A stretch of DNA of 64,000 nucleotides from Methylomarinum sp965277025 (GCA_965277025.1 OZ255706.1:3162001-3226000); one strand, 5' to 3'; numbered from the stretch's first letter, positions 45,349 to 55,200 are shown. Made by a program: numbers and translations. The notes: generated from the sequence alone by a model not told the origin.

Positions 45349-46474
45349 TAGAAGTTACGCATTGACAACAGATCGAAATTTTGGGTTTAAATGATTCATA
45401 TTTGGCATAAAGGTGTCGATAAACGAAGCCATAACATCGTTGAATAAATTCCGCTGTACGCTATAGCAATTATTAATCACGTCTGCAAAGCTCAATTTTT
45501 GTAATTGAACAAAGCCACAAATTGCAGAAAAAATATGATTATTTATTGCTCTTTTATTGCGAACCTGGAACCGCTCAATATTACACACCTGCTTTATTGC
45601 CCGATGATATTGCTCAATCTGCCAATGCCTATCATGTTGTTCGGTAAATGCTTTCTTGTCAAAAACAGCGGTTTTTTCTTCATCAGGTAGTGAACTTATG
45701 TAATGGGGAACTTGTTCTTTCAAGGTCGTCCGAAATAATTTCACATACCCAAAATTTTTGAGCCAAACCATTAAGCCGTCTTCCGGGATTTCTAATTGCC
45801 TGACTTGAACCCATGAACCTTTTTCAACAGAGACTAATCGATTACCTTCCACTGCAAAGAATAATCCTGTCTGATGATTTCTTGTCAATTTAAGATTATC
45901 CACGCAACTGTACCAGCTATCTCCTGTTACAAAACCAGGTTCTAGTCCCCAAGCTAATACTTCGGTCAGCATGTCTTGAAAATAGTCATTTTTTGTCTTT
46001 CCTTCCGCCTTATCGACCACCCGGAAATTCAGTGGTTGGTGTTTTCCTTGAATGTCTGTGTAGTACAACGTGATAAGATTGATTCCCTTGACTGCTCTAT
46101 GATGTTTTCCCGACCAAAAATAACTGACATATGCCATATATTGGCTATAAGGTTTATCAAGAACACTATCGTCAACACTCAAGGTTCCGCCCTTTAAATT
46201 CAGGCTTGCGCTGGCTTCATTGTATAAATCTCGCCCAGTGTAATGCTCCCGATTTAGAAATCGATTTACGCTATCATGTGATATTGACATGACTTCTCCT
46301 AATCGTCGACAACTAGCTTGTTTCGGCTCACTTAATAAAAAAACCAATATACATGGGTAATGTACAGCAGGCTGTTGAGGGGCATGTTATTTCTCTTATC
46401 AAGGTTTGCCTTGTATTGACTTTGGAATTTTTTAAACCCATAGTTTAACATTGCCTGTCAATGCGTAACGTCTA
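45349..46474 (-). mobile_element. IS701-like element, copy 3 (reverse orientation)
   Basis: TAGAAGTTACG ... CGTAACGTCTA with a 5-bp duplication TACTA (45344-45348 and 46475-46479). It is inserted in the IS630-type element, which is inserted in copy 4. Confidence 0.92.
45355..46347 (-). CDS. IS701-like DDE transposase (copy 3)
   Basis: 330 codons from a TTG (FLLSEPKQASCRRL) with the full DDE core. The T run before FLLSEPK has seven bases here (six in copy 1), so the upstream ATG frame is closed and only the TTG or the internal ATG of MSISHDS can start it. Otherwise nearly identical to the other copies. Confidence 0.87.
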   Translation of the reverse strand: MVFLLSEPKQASCRRLGEVMSISHDSVNRFLNREHYTGRDLYNEASASLNLKGGTLSVDDSVLDKPYSQYMAYVSYFWSGKHHRAVKGINLITLYYTDIQGKHQPLNFRVVDKAEGKTKNDYFQDMLTEVLAWGLEPGFVTGDSWYSCVDNLKLTRNHQTGLFFAVEGNRLVSVEKGSWVQVRQLEIPEDGLMVWLKNFGYVKLFRTTLKEQVPHYISSLPDEEKTAVFDKKAFTEQHDRHWQIEQYHRAIKQVCNIERFQVRNKRAINNHIFSAICGFVQLQKLSFADVINNCYSVQRNLFNDVMASFIDTFMPNMNHLNPKFRSVVNA

Positions 46475-46502
46475 TACTATATTAAATTCAGCAGGTGATA
46501 TC

Positions 46503-47700
46503 ATGCCACGTCTAACAGCAGCCCCAATCAGTTTAACAGAAAAACAACGCACGTTATTGCAAGGCACAGTGCGTAAACATACAAGTCCTCAGAATTTGGT
46601 GACACGTTGCCGTATTATATTGTTGGCAGATGAAGGCATCAGTGTACATGAAACCATGCGCCAGTTAAAAATTGGACGGACAACTGTTCAAAATTGGCGA
46701 AAACGCTGGTTACAGAACAGTGAACAAGAAAATCCTTTAGTCCGGCTTCAAGATGCACCGCGAAGCGGTGCGCCTGCTATCTATACGGCGGAGCAAATTT
46801 GCAGCATTATCGCGATAGCCTGCGAACGCCCAGAGGATAGTCAACGCCCGATCACTCATTGGACGCAACAAGAAATAGCCGATGAAGCGATAAAACGGGG
46901 CATTGTTGATTATATTTCACAGCGCTCTGTTGGGCGCTTTTTAAAAAGAAGCGGACCTGCAACCCCACCGGATGAAAGGCTGGTTGACGGCAAAAAAAGA
47001 TGAATACTTCGACGAGAGGTGTCAAGATATTTGCGAAACCTACCAACGGGCTTTGGAGCGGGAAGAGCAAGGCATCAAAACGATTTCGATTGATGAAATG
47101 ACAGGGATTCAAGCTTTAGAGCGAGCAGCGCAGACATTGCCGATGAAGAAAGGAAAAGTTGAACGACAAGAATTTGAATACATTCGACATGGTACCCAGA
47201 CCTTGATTGCAGGTTTTGATGTGGCCACGGGTGAAGTAATGGGAAGTATAGGAGAAACTCGAACAGAGCAAGATTTTGCCGAGTTTTTGAACCTGCTTTT
47301 TCATCAACAACCCAAACAAACCCATTGGCATTTAGTCATGGATAATCTCAATACACATTGTTCAGAATCGGTGGTTCGATTAATTGCCGAAAAAATTTCG
47401 TATTCAGGAGAATCAGGGGTTAAAGGAAAAGAGGGTATTTTGAAATCAATGGAAAGTCGTACTGCTTTTTTGACTAACCCAAACCATCCGGTTGTTTTTC
47501 ATTTTACCCCTAAGCATTGTTCATGGCTTAATCAGATAGAGATCTGGTTTTCTATTTTAATGCGTAAAGTAATCCGGCGCGGCAACTTTAAATCTAAAGA
47601 GGATTTAAACAAAAAAATAGCGGATTTCATAAAATATTTCAATGAAACCATGGCTAAGCCTTTTCGTTGGACGTATCAGGCTAAGCCACTTACTCAATAG
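46503..47700 (+). pseudogene. IS630-family transposase in two overlapping frames
   Basis: The first frame (MPRLTAAPISLTEKQ..., to 47003) holds the HTH part. The second (about 46980-47700, DEYFDERCQDICETYQ...) holds the catalytic domain with ISIDEMTG, MDNLNTH and the C-terminal NQIEIWFS (Glu). They meet at a run of seven A residues (GGCAAAAAAAGATGA). A +1 shift or slippage at this run would fuse them. It may be a programmed event or a simple mutation. Confidence 0.78.
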
Positions 47701-47750
47701 AGTGAGAACTTGCGCTTGTTTGCACTAGTTGTCGACGATTAGGAGAAGTC

Positions 47751-48686
47751 ATGTCAATATCACATGATAGCGTAAATCGATTTCTAAATAGGGAGCATTA
47801 CACTGGGCGAGATTTATACAATGAAGCCAGCGCAAGCCTGAATTTAAAGGGCGGAACCTTGAGTGTTGACGATAGTGTTCTTGATAAACCTTATAGCCAA
47901 TATATGGCATATGTCAGTTATTTTTGGTCGGGAAAACATCATAGAGCAGTCAAGGGAATCAATCTTATCACGTTGTACTACACAGACATTCAAGGAAAAC
48001 ACCAACCACTGAATTTCCGGGTGGTCGATAAGGCGGAAGGAAAGACAAAAAATGACTATTTTCAAGACATGCTGACCGAAGTATTAGCTTGGGGACTAGA
48101 ACCTGGTTTTGTAACAGGAGATAGCTGGTACAGTTGCGTGGATAATCTTAAATTGATAAGAAATCATCAGACAGGATTATTCTTTGCAGTGGAAGGTAAT
48201 CGATTAGTCTCTGTTGAAAAAGGTTCATGGGTTCAAGTCAGGCAATTAGAAATCCCGGAAGACGGCTTAATGGTTTGGCTCAAAAATTTTGGGTATGTGA
48301 AATTATTTCGGACGACCTTGAAAGAACAAGTTCGCCATTACATAAGTTCACTACCTGATGAAGAAAAAACCGCTGTTTTTGACAAGAAAGTATTTACCGA
48401 ACAACATGATAGGCATTGGCAGATTGAGCAATATCATCGGGCAATAAAGCAGGTGTGTAATATTGAGCGGTTCCAGGTTCGCAATAAAAGAGCAATAAAT
48501 AATCATATTTTTTCTGCAATTTGTGGCTTTGTTCAATTACAAAAATTGAGCTTTGCAGACGTGATTAATAATTGCTATAGCGTACAGCGGAATTTATTCA
48601 ACGATGTTATGGCTTCGTTTATCGACACCTTTATGCCAAATATGAATCATTTAAACCCAAAATTTCGATCTGTTGTCAATGCGTAA
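47751..48686 (+). CDS. IS701-like DDE transposase (copy 4), 5' part displaced
   Basis: 311 codons from MSISHDSVNRF; the residues that normally precede this methionine lie in the left half of copy 4, 2.4 kb away. The DDE core is complete. An Ala-to-Val change (KKVFTEQ) is seen relative to other copies. Confidence 0.85.
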   Translation: MSISHDSVNRFLNREHYTGRDLYNEASASLNLKGGTLSVDDSVLDKPYSQYMAYVSYFWSGKHHRAVKGINLITLYYTDIQGKHQPLNFRVVDKAEGKTKNDYFQDMLTEVLAWGLEPGFVTGDSWYSCVDNLKLIRNHQTGLFFAVEGNRLVSVEKGSWVQVRQLEIPEDGLMVWLKNFGYVKLFRTTLKEQVRHYISSLPDEEKTAVFDKKVFTEQHDRHWQIEQYHRAIKQVCNIERFQVRNKRAINNHIFSAICGFVQLQKLSFADVINNCYSVQRNLFNDVMASFIDTFMPNMNHLNPKFRSVVNA

Positions 48687-48743
48687 CTTCCATAAAATAC
48701 CAAAATATCCGTTTTAAGTCAGGTTAAATCTTGTAAAAATTCT

Positions 48744-49223
48744 ATGGCCAAGAAAAAATCCAAAAAAAAATTGTCCGACAATACCATCGCGGTTAACCGA
48801 CAAGCGACTCATGATTATTTTATTGAGGATCAATTTGAAGCGGGGTTGGTTTTGCAAGGCTGGGAAGTTAAAAGCCTGCGCGAAGGGCGTGTGCAATTAA
48901 AAGAAAGTTTTATTCAAATCAAAAAAGGCGAAGCCTGGCTGCATAATGCCCATATCTCCCCATTATTATCCGCTTCGACACACATTGTCCCGGAATCTAC
49001 CCGCCCGAAGAAACTATTGCTGCACCGGCGTGAACTCAGCCGCTTGATTGGCGCCGTGGAACGCAAAGGCTACACATTGATTCCATTATCGATGTATTGG
49101 GTCAGGGGGCGGGCGAAATTAAAAATCGGCCTGGCAAAGGGAAAGAAATTGCATGACAAGCGTGCCGCTTCAAAAGACCGTGACTGGCAACGTGATAAAG
49201 CCCGGATTATGAAACATGGATGA
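48744..49223 (+). CDS. smpB: SsrA-binding protein SmpB
   Basis: A 159-residue protein of the trans-translation system that rescues stalled ribosomes with tmRNA. Features include NRQATHDYFIEDQFEAGLVLQGWEVKSLR, LLLHRRELSRLIG and the basic tail KLHDKRAASKDRDWQRDKARIMK. No tmRNA gene is visible nearby. The upstream side is an IS701-like end, 51 bp from the start. Confidence 0.95.
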   Translation: MAKKKSKKKLSDNTIAVNRQATHDYFIEDQFEAGLVLQGWEVKSLREGRVQLKESFIQIKKGEAWLHNAHISPLLSASTHIVPESTRPKKLLLHRRELSRLIGAVERKGYTLIPLSMYWVRGRAKLKIGLAKGKKLHDKRAASKDRDWQRDKARIMKHG

Positions 49224-49298
49224 ATTCAGTGTTGGTCGACGGCCTGCAATCCACTATACTTCACAAATCATAAAGGCATCTGTTAGGAATGTAATGCT

Positions 49299-49778
49299 AT
49301 GGCGCTAGCACAGGAAGATATTGAGCTGATCCATAATATTGTTGAAAAGGCAATACAGAAGACTGCTGACTTCAAAAATGCTAACGTGCGTTACGAAATG
49401 GATCTTCGGGAACGCACTATTCGCATAGAAGAAGAACTCAAGCATCAGCGGGAACTGATGCTTGAAGGCTTTAAGCAAATGGAAAAGCGTTTCGAGCAAG
49501 TGGACAAACGCTTTGAGCAAATCGACAAGCGTTTTGAACAAATTGATAAGCGTTTTGAGCAGGTAGAAAAGCGCTTTGAACAAATTGACAAGCGTTTTGA
49601 GCAGGTAGAAAAGCGCTTTGAACAAATTGACAAGCGTTTTGAGCAGGTAGAAAAGCGCTTTGAAAGTGTTGACAAACACTTTCAAATGATAACCAAACGC
49701 ATGGATCGATTCATGTTCTGGTCGTTGGGATTGACCGTTTCAGCCGCATTGTTTGTCGTGAATTATTTATCGCCTTGA
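49299..49778 (+). CDS. Coiled-coil protein with heptad tandem repeats and C-terminal anchor
   Basis: 159 residues. From about residue 62 to 128 the protein is an array of seven-residue units of the type KRFEQ(V/I)(D/E), encoded by 21- and 42-bp near-identical DNA repeats (49500-49670). A membrane segment (FMFWSLGLTVSAALFVVNYL) closes it. The repeats resemble DUF1640-type proteins and would form a long trimeric or tetrameric coiled coil. Function unknown. Repeat count may vary between strains. Confidence 0.75.
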   Translation: MALAQEDIELIHNIVEKAIQKTADFKNANVRYEMDLRERTIRIEEELKHQRELMLEGFKQMEKRFEQVDKRFEQIDKRFEQIDKRFEQVEKRFEQIDKRFEQVEKRFEQIDKRFEQVEKRFESVDKHFQMITKRMDRFMFWSLGLTVSAALFVVNYLSP

Positions 49779-49786
49779 TGGTATCG

Positions 49787-51103
49787 TCATTTCCCACCAA
49801 ACTTTATTTGATAGCAATTTCCATGCTGGTATTGATAAAAATCAGCACTGATCCAGTAATCTGCTACCGCCGCTAATTGGCCATCAAGATAAATAAGCGG
49901 AATCTTGTCTCTTAGGCATGGTGGAACGCCTTCTTCCTGAAACAATTTTTTTAATTCATGCCGCCCTTCCCGACCCGGTAAGCGAATTTTTTCACCGCCT
50001 TGGCGATACTTCACAAAAACACTGGCATTTCGCCAGATTTCAACCGGAATCCCGCTATCTGACAAAATGGTAGTTAGTTGCCGCCCGTCATCCAAGGATA
50101 AGGGTTCATCATGTTGTCGCCAATGAATTGATTTATTACTATCAACAGCAATACTTTCTGCAAACAGATAGAGCTTTCCTCGATAACGTTGCAGACAATG
50201 ACGCTGTGTCTTAATCTGTGGCCTGGCGTCTTGTCGAGCCTCGATGACGCTTGCCTGGATCTGCTGCAATACTTTTTCACTGGGATAATTAAGACCAGTC
50301 TGTTTAAACCAGTAACGTAATACTTGCTCCCGCCAGATTGGTGACAGATCTTTAAGCCCTTCTATGCTCAAGGCATTCAGCTTGTTGTCGTAAACAGCTT
50401 TAAAGCGCATCAGCACTTCAGCCAGCAATAATTCATCACTAATGGCGCAGTGACGAGCGGAGCGACTGACTGTTTTGTCCAAGGCCGGCCAGCGCTGTTT
50501 TAACTGAGGAATAATCTGTTGACGCAGAAAATTACGATCAAAATCCAGATGTTGGTTACTGGGGTCTTCAACCCAGTGCAATCGATGTTTTTGCGCGTAT
50601 TGCACTAACGTTTGTTGCGCCACATCCAGCAGAGGCCTGAGTATCAAGCCTTGAGCAAATGTTTTTTGCTTCGGCATGCCAGCCAGACCCGCAGGACCTG
50701 CCCCGCGAAATAATTGCAATAAAACGGTTTCCATCTGGTCTTCACGATGCTGCGCCAGCATCAATACATCGTTAGACTGCATCAGTCCGGCAAAAGCCTG
50801 GTAACGGGCATTTCTGGCCGCTTCTTCCGGGCTTTGTCCACTTTCAGGGTGAGCATTGACATGAATGAGTTTGAATTGAATATCCAGCCTTTCAGCTTGC
50901 CGTCGACAATGAATTGCCCAATCATCGGCTTGTGCCTGCAAACCATGATGAATATGCACAGCACAAACGTTATGATGACTAGAGTGCGCCAGCAGATGTA
51001 ATAATACATGTGAATCCAACCCACCGCTATAGCCGACAAAAACAGTATGAAGGTCATCAGGCAGGCAATTTTCGACAATTTTGACGTTCAGTTCGGAAGC
51101 CAT
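49787..51103 (-). CDS. tilS: tRNA(Ile)-lysidine synthetase
   Basis: A 438-residue PP-loop ATPase, motif SGGLDS at residues 26-31, that converts C34 of tRNA-Ile to lysidine. VDPSNQHLDFDRNFLR-like residues (EDPSNQ..RNFLRQQIIP) near 165 and a C-terminal TilS domain (KLFQEEGVPPCLRDKIPLIY) confirm the identity. It lies downstream of accA after a terminator. Confidence 0.95.
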   Translation of the reverse strand: MASELNVKIVENCLPDDLHTVFVGYSGGLDSHVLLHLLAHSSHHNVCAVHIHHGLQAQADDWAIHCRRQAERLDIQFKLIHVNAHPESGQSPEEAARNARYQAFAGLMQSNDVLMLAQHREDQMETVLLQLFRGAGPAGLAGMPKQKTFAQGLILRPLLDVAQQTLVQYAQKHRLHWVEDPSNQHLDFDRNFLRQQIIPQLKQRWPALDKTVSRSARHCAISDELLLAEVLMRFKAVYDNKLNALSIEGLKDLSPIWREQVLRYWFKQTGLNYPSEKVLQQIQASVIEARQDARPQIKTQRHCLQRYRGKLYLFAESIAVDSNKSIHWRQHDEPLSLDDGRQLTTILSDSGIPVEIWRNASVFVKYRQGGEKIRLPGREGRHELKKLFQEEGVPPCLRDKIPLIYLDGQLAAVADYWISADFYQYQHGNCYQIKFGGK

Positions 51104-51117
51104 CCGTATTTCACCAT

Positions 51118-51156
51118 AAAAAAAGCCGGAGGATAAAATATTCTCCGGCTTTTTTT
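51118..51156 (-). terminator. Rho-independent terminator after accA
   Basis: AAAGCCGGAG(G)..(T)CTCCGGCTTT with A and T runs on both sides, located between the accA stop and the tilS start. It probably lowers read-through from accA into tilS. Confidence 0.85.
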
Positions 51157-51171
51157 CATTATTATGTCGTC

Positions 51172-52146
51172 TTATTTGACAGGTTCTTCAAGATAAGATC
51201 CTAGCCGCATAATTCGCTGGTAACGCGTTTCCAGCAATTGATCGATATCTTCTGCCTCCTGTTTCAAATCATCCAGATGGCGTAACAACGCTTCGCGTAG
51301 ATTCATTGCGGTTTTCTGAAAGTTCCGGTGTCCACCGCCCAACGGCTCCCTGACAACTTCATCCAGAAAGCCTTGTTCACGAATCCTGTCTGAAGTAATC
51401 GCCATGGCCTCGGCTGCCAATTGAGCCTTGTCGGCGCTTTTCCACAAAATAGAAGCACAGCCTTCCGGTGAAATCACAGCATAGGTGCTATATTCCATCA
51501 TAATCAGACGATCACCGACACCAATCGCCAGCGCTCCACCGGAACCTCCTTCACCAATGACCACGCAAACAATCGGCGTTTTCAGTTTTGCCATTTCAAA
51601 CAGATTACGGGCAATGGCTTCACTTTGGCCACGCTCTTCAGCGCCAATGCCAGGATAGGCTCCCGGCGTATCGATCAGACAAATTAAAGGTAATTTAAAA
51701 CGCTCTGCCATTTTCATCATACGCAAGGCTTTACGATAACCTTCGGGACGCGGCATGCCAAAATTGCGATAAATCTTTTCTTTGGTGTCACGGCCTTTTT
51801 GATGACCGATAATCATAACCGGCTGTCCTTCGAGACGCGCCAGACCACAAACAATGGCCGGGTCATCAGCAAAAGCCATGTCTCCATGTAATTCATGAAA
51901 ATCAGTAAAAATCAGATCAATATAATCCAGAGTATATGGACGCCCAGGATGGCGAGACAACTGAGAAATCTGCCAATCGCTTAAATTCTGGAAAATTGAT
52001 TCGGTCAACATTTCGCATTTCTTTTCCAACTCTTGCAGGGTATCGGAAATGTTGATGTCATTATCAATCTCAACTTTACGCAGCTCTTCTATTTTAGCTT
52101 CCAGTTCAGCTATCGGTTGTTCGAAATCAAGAAATTTTAGATCCAT
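51172..52146 (-). CDS. accA: Acetyl-CoA carboxylase carboxyltransferase subunit alpha
   Basis: A 324-residue subunit that transfers carboxyl from biotin to acetyl-CoA with AccD, the first step of fatty acid synthesis. Visible landmarks are MDLKFLDFEQPIAELEAKIE, SRHPGRPYTLDYI and the glycine-rich GEGGSGGALAIGVGD (about 205-219). Length is normal for gammaproteobacteria. Confidence 0.96.
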   Translation of the reverse strand: MDLKFLDFEQPIAELEAKIEELRKVEIDNDINISDTLQELEKKCEMLTESIFQNLSDWQISQLSRHPGRPYTLDYIDLIFTDFHELHGDMAFADDPAIVCGLARLEGQPVMIIGHQKGRDTKEKIYRNFGMPRPEGYRKALRMMKMAERFKLPLICLIDTPGAYPGIGAEERGQSEAIARNLFEMAKLKTPIVCVVIGEGGSGGALAIGVGDRLIMMEYSTYAVISPEGCASILWKSADKAQLAAEAMAITSDRIREQGFLDEVVREPLGGGHRNFQKTAMNLREALLRHLDDLKQEAEDIDQLLETRYQRIMRLGSYLEEPVK

Positions 52147-52271
52147 GGAATCTCATCAGGCTGTGTGAATAATTGTCTAATTTTATAGAAAAATGACTTT
52201 TTTTTCTAAATATTTATCAATTATGGCTATATGCCTAATATAACAGGCATTACATTTTTCGATATAATGCA

Positions 52272-53591
52272 ATGATGAACGATTTGTTTACCCCCCCTTC
52301 CAATGAATTTACCCCACTGGCTTCACGCATGAGGCCAACCACACTGGATTCATTCAGTGGTCAAAAACATTTATTGGCTTCCGGCAAACCTCTGCGCAAT
52401 GCAATTGAACAAGGCTGTTTACATTCTTTGATTTTTTGGGGACCACCGGGGGTAGGCAAAACGACTTTAGCGCGCATTATCGCTTCCACGTCCAAGGCCA
52501 AAATGGTTGAACTTTCAGCTGTTTTAGCTGGTGTCAAAGAAATTCGCAGCGCCGTTGAAAACGCCCGGAATTTAAAGATAGCCCGAGATATCGACACTAT
52601 TTTATTTATCGACGAAATCCACCGGTTCTCAAAAAATCAGCAAGATTCATTATTGGCGCCTATCGAAGATGGCGCAATCACCTTATTTGGCGCCACCACG
52701 GAAAACCCCTCTTTTGAACTCAACAATGCCTTACTGTCTCGATTGCGGGTTTATGTGTTACGCAGCCTGGAAGTCGATGATTTGATCGATCTGATCGAAA
52801 AGACTTTAAAGGATTCGGAAAATGGTTTGGGAAACAAGACTATCCATATTGACAATGAGTTGATTCGACTGATGGCGCGCGCCGCCGATGGTGATGCTCG
52901 CCGTTGTCTGAATATCCTGCAACTGTGTGTGGATCTGGGGCAAAACGATCAAAATGGAATTACCATTACAGATGAAGTGCTCAATGAGGTACTACAAGGA
53001 CAATTGAACCGCTTCGATAAACGCGGTGATATGTTTTATGATCAAATATCGGCTCTGCATAAATCGGTTCGTGGAACTAACCCGGATGGGGCATTATACT
53101 GGTTCTGCCGCATGATCGAAGCAGGTTGTGAGCCACTCTATATCGCTAGACGACTGGTGAGAATGGCTTCTGAAGATATTGGCAACGCCGACCCCAGGGC
53201 TTTGGAGATTACCACAAATGCCTGTCATGCCTTTGAGCGTCTCGGTACGCCAGAAGGTGAACTGGCGCTTGCGCATGCAGTCGTCTATCTGGCATGCGCC
53301 CCCAAGAGCAATGCCGTTTATATTGCCTTTAAAGCGGCGATGGCAGACGCTAAAAAAAGCGGCTCACTGGATGTTCCCAATCATTTAAAAAATGCCCCGA
53401 CTCGCTTGATGAAAGAATTGGGTCATGGGAAAAATTATCGCTATGCGCATAATGAGCCAGATGCTTATGCCGCTGGTGAAACATATTTGCCAGAAGCCTT
53501 GCAGGGACAAAAATATTATTTTCCTGTAGAAAGAGGATTGGAAATAAAAATCAAACAGAAATTAGACGTATTAAGCCTAAGGAATCGCTGA
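52272..53591 (+). CDS. rarA: Replication-associated recombination ATPase RarA (MgsA)
   Basis: A 439-residue AAA+ protein with Walker A GPPGVGKTT (57-65) and Walker B ILFIDEIHRF (about 113-122), sensor-1 FGATTENPSFE and a C-terminal tetramerisation domain. It acts at stalled replication forks, where it binds SSB. The start is the ATG of MMNDLF; the second ATG is equally possible. Confidence 0.94.
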   Translation: MMNDLFTPPSNEFTPLASRMRPTTLDSFSGQKHLLASGKPLRNAIEQGCLHSLIFWGPPGVGKTTLARIIASTSKAKMVELSAVLAGVKEIRSAVENARNLKIARDIDTILFIDEIHRFSKNQQDSLLAPIEDGAITLFGATTENPSFELNNALLSRLRVYVLRSLEVDDLIDLIEKTLKDSENGLGNKTIHIDNELIRLMARAADGDARRCLNILQLCVDLGQNDQNGITITDEVLNEVLQGQLNRFDKRGDMFYDQISALHKSVRGTNPDGALYWFCRMIEAGCEPLYIARRLVRMASEDIGNADPRALEITTNACHAFERLGTPEGELALAHAVVYLACAPKSNAVYIAFKAAMADAKKSGSLDVPNHLKNAPTRLMKELGHGKNYRYAHNEPDAYAAGETYLPEALQGQKYYFPVERGLEIKIKQKLDVLSLRNR

Positions 53592-53720
53592 TTGGGTTGC
53601 GATTTTGCTAGCAAGGTGGAAATCCGCTTTGCGGATGTTAATAAATCAAAGCAATAGAGAGATTGTTTTTTAAATACTGAAAAAGCAGCTTCAATGATGA
53701 ACTGAGTCGTCGTTTCAAAG

Positions 53721-53760
53721 AAAAAACCCTCTGATAACAGCAGTCATCAGAGGGTTTTTT
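53721..53760 (+). terminator. Rho-independent terminator
   Basis: AAAAACCCTCTGAT..ATCAGAGGGTTTTT, a strong stem with a T-run, 130 bp downstream of rarA. A decayed MITE-1 fragment (GGAATCGCTGATT..GGTGGAAATCCG) lies between them at 53581-53640. Confidence 0.85.
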
Positions 53761-53787
53761 ATCCCTATGAAAACAATGATTCTCGAT

Positions 53788-53796
53788 GGAAGCGCT
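53788..53796 (+). repeat. Left piece of a MITE-1 split by IS110 copy A
   Basis: GGAAGCGCT, the first nine bases of the MITE-1 terminal repeat, ends exactly where IS110 copy A begins. The MITE-1 resumes as GAACAAATCATCC at 55288. CT (53795-53796) is the probable crossover core. Confidence 0.85.
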
Positions 53797-53814
53797 TACA
53801 TGGACACCGCCAGT

Positions 53815-54010
53815 TTTGCAAGTACAATTTTGACGAAATAAAAATCAGTTGCAGTCTTACATCCGGCCTGTTGTTGGAGTATTTATAACTCCTGGCCTCT
53901 ATGGAATTCGCCGGCGGGGCCCTGTCTGAACAAAGAAGTCGGTGCTTCAAGCGCTTCCCCGGGTTTGACCCGCCGCGGTCTGACCTGTTTCGCCATAAAC
54001 TGTCTATGCA
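53815..54010 (-). ncRNA. Predicted bridge/seek RNA of IS110 copy A
   Basis: The minus-strand RNA has two stem-internal loop-stem domains. Domain 1 (target loop): outer stem CGGGG/CCCCG and inner stem GAAG/CUUC. Its left loop strand contains GGAAGCGCU (complement of 53950-53958), identical to the left target. Its right strand UUUGUUCAG (complement of 53926-53934) is complementary to CTGAACAAA of the right target. Domain 2 (donor loop): inner stem GGAGU/ACUCC. Its left strand AUUCCAU (complement of 53901-53907) equals the right end of the element, and its right strand AUGUAAG (complement of 53856-53862) pairs with CTTACAT of the left end. The order, target loop then donor loop, agrees with characterised bridge RNAs. 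RNA ends are approximate. Confidence 0.82.
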
Positions 54011-54137
54011 ATCGTTGACAGGTGTTGTATGCCTCCTGAAATCGGTTTTATCTCTCGCGGATTTTTCGACAGATCAGGGAAGATCTGGCGAAAAATTCGC
54101 CACTTGTTTGTTAAGCATTAATCCACCCGGCAGAATC

Positions 54138-55200
54138 TCATGCCGGCATGCGCCTTTCTATCGTTTCGTACATGGGTTGCCAGACGGTTTGCCGGGCCGT
54201 TACCGCCCAGGCAGTTCGCGCCATCTTGTTCGCCAGAGCAACCGCCACTTCGTTAGGGTGGCAACGGGTCAACAGTTGTTCTACCCGGGCATGACCACCC
54301 GGCTGACCCAGCGCTTGTCGCCTGCGGACATGCCGAATGACCGCTCGAGCGCCATGGATCAATAAACTCCTCAAGTAACCATCCCCCCGTTTGCTGATAC
54401 CCAACAATCGCTCTTTACCACCCGAGGACGATTGCCGGGGCACCAGGCCCAGGTAAGCTGCCAACTGACGACCATTGGCAAAACCTTCTCCACGCTGACC
54501 CAGCAAAGCGGCCAGCAGCGTGGCCGTCAATACGCCGATTCCAGGAATAGATTCCAGGCGTTGGCTGACCGCATTTTGTCGGTGCCAGGCGGTTATCGTT
54601 TTGGTCAGCCGGTCAATCTGGGATTCCAGGTAAGTGTGACTTTCCTGCAGGGTATCCAGCAGCTCCCGAACATCCACCGGTAAGTCATTCTCAGCATCTT
54701 CCAGAATCTCGGGTAAGCGTTGCTTGATGTTTTTCACGCCTCGAGGAAGCGCAATCCCGAACTCCGGCAAAACCCCTCTGATGTGATTCTCCAGCGCCAC
54801 CCGCTGTTTCACCAGCAACTGCCTGCCATGGTGACAATGAAAAACCGCCTGCTGATCAGGGCTTTTGACCGCAACAAATCGCATGCTGGGTCGTGTAACC
54901 GCTTCACAAATAGCCTCCGCATCGTTTCGGTCATTCTTGTTGGATTTTCACATAAGGTTTAACGAAAGCGGGTGCCATCAGCCTGACCTCGTGACCGTAT
55001 TCTTGTAACTTACGCGCCCAGTAATGTGCACCGCCGCATGCTTCCATACCCACCAGACAAGGGGGAAGTTTGGCGCAAAATGCCGGTATTTGACTGCGCT
55101 TCAATTGTTTACGCAGTACCACCTGGCCTCGTTCGTTAACACCATGGAGCTGAAAAACATTTTTTGCCAAATCAATGCCTAATACGCTAATCTGTTTCAT
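54138..55200 (-). pseudogene. IS110-family DEDD transposase (copy A), +1 frameshift in the catalytic domain
   Basis: The first frame (MKQISVLGIDLAKNVF...) holds the first Asp and the Glu (VGMEACGG) and stops after FVKPYVK. The second frame continues SNKNDRNDAEAICEAV, carrying the last two Asp of the RuvC-like DEDD site. It then has the C-terminal helix-hairpin-helix and the Ser-type core (IPGIGVLTATLLAALL; LAAYLGLVPRQSSSGGKERLL). The frames are joined if one A is removed from GTGAAAATCC (complement near 54950). The same extra A is in copy B. Confidence 0.88.

Larger units (their letters stand above)
45283..47725 (+). mobile_element. IS630-type element, itself interrupted by IS701-like copy 3
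   Basis: Imperfect inverted ends GTGCGCAGAAGCG and CGCTTGTTTGCAC with a TA duplication inside CTAG. The transposase is at 46503-47700; an IS701-like copy (45349-46474) sits in the left non-coding region. Without it the element is about 1.3 kb. Confidence 0.88.
45123..48692 (+). mobile_element. IS701-like element, copy 4, split by an IS630-type insertion
   Basis: Left part 45123-45282 and right part 47726-48692, with the 5-bp target duplication TAAAA (45118-45122, 48693-48697). The two halves join at CTAG, the preferred IS630 target. The 3' terminal repeat has one change (CTTCCA). It lies between the NSS transporter and smpB. Confidence 0.92.

Noticed and set aside
48693..49298. A tmRNA gene next to smpB
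   Set aside because: No tRNA-like ends or tag-coding frame could be seen in the flanks.
49500..49670. Regular repeats resembling a CRISPR array
   Set aside because: Repeats are contiguous, 21/42 bp, in frame and coding for heptads; there are no spacers.
53901..54365. 154-codon ORFs on the plus strand in the IS110 elements (also 59074-59538)
   Set aside because: They run across the predicted bridge RNA and the antisense of the transposase, with no domain.
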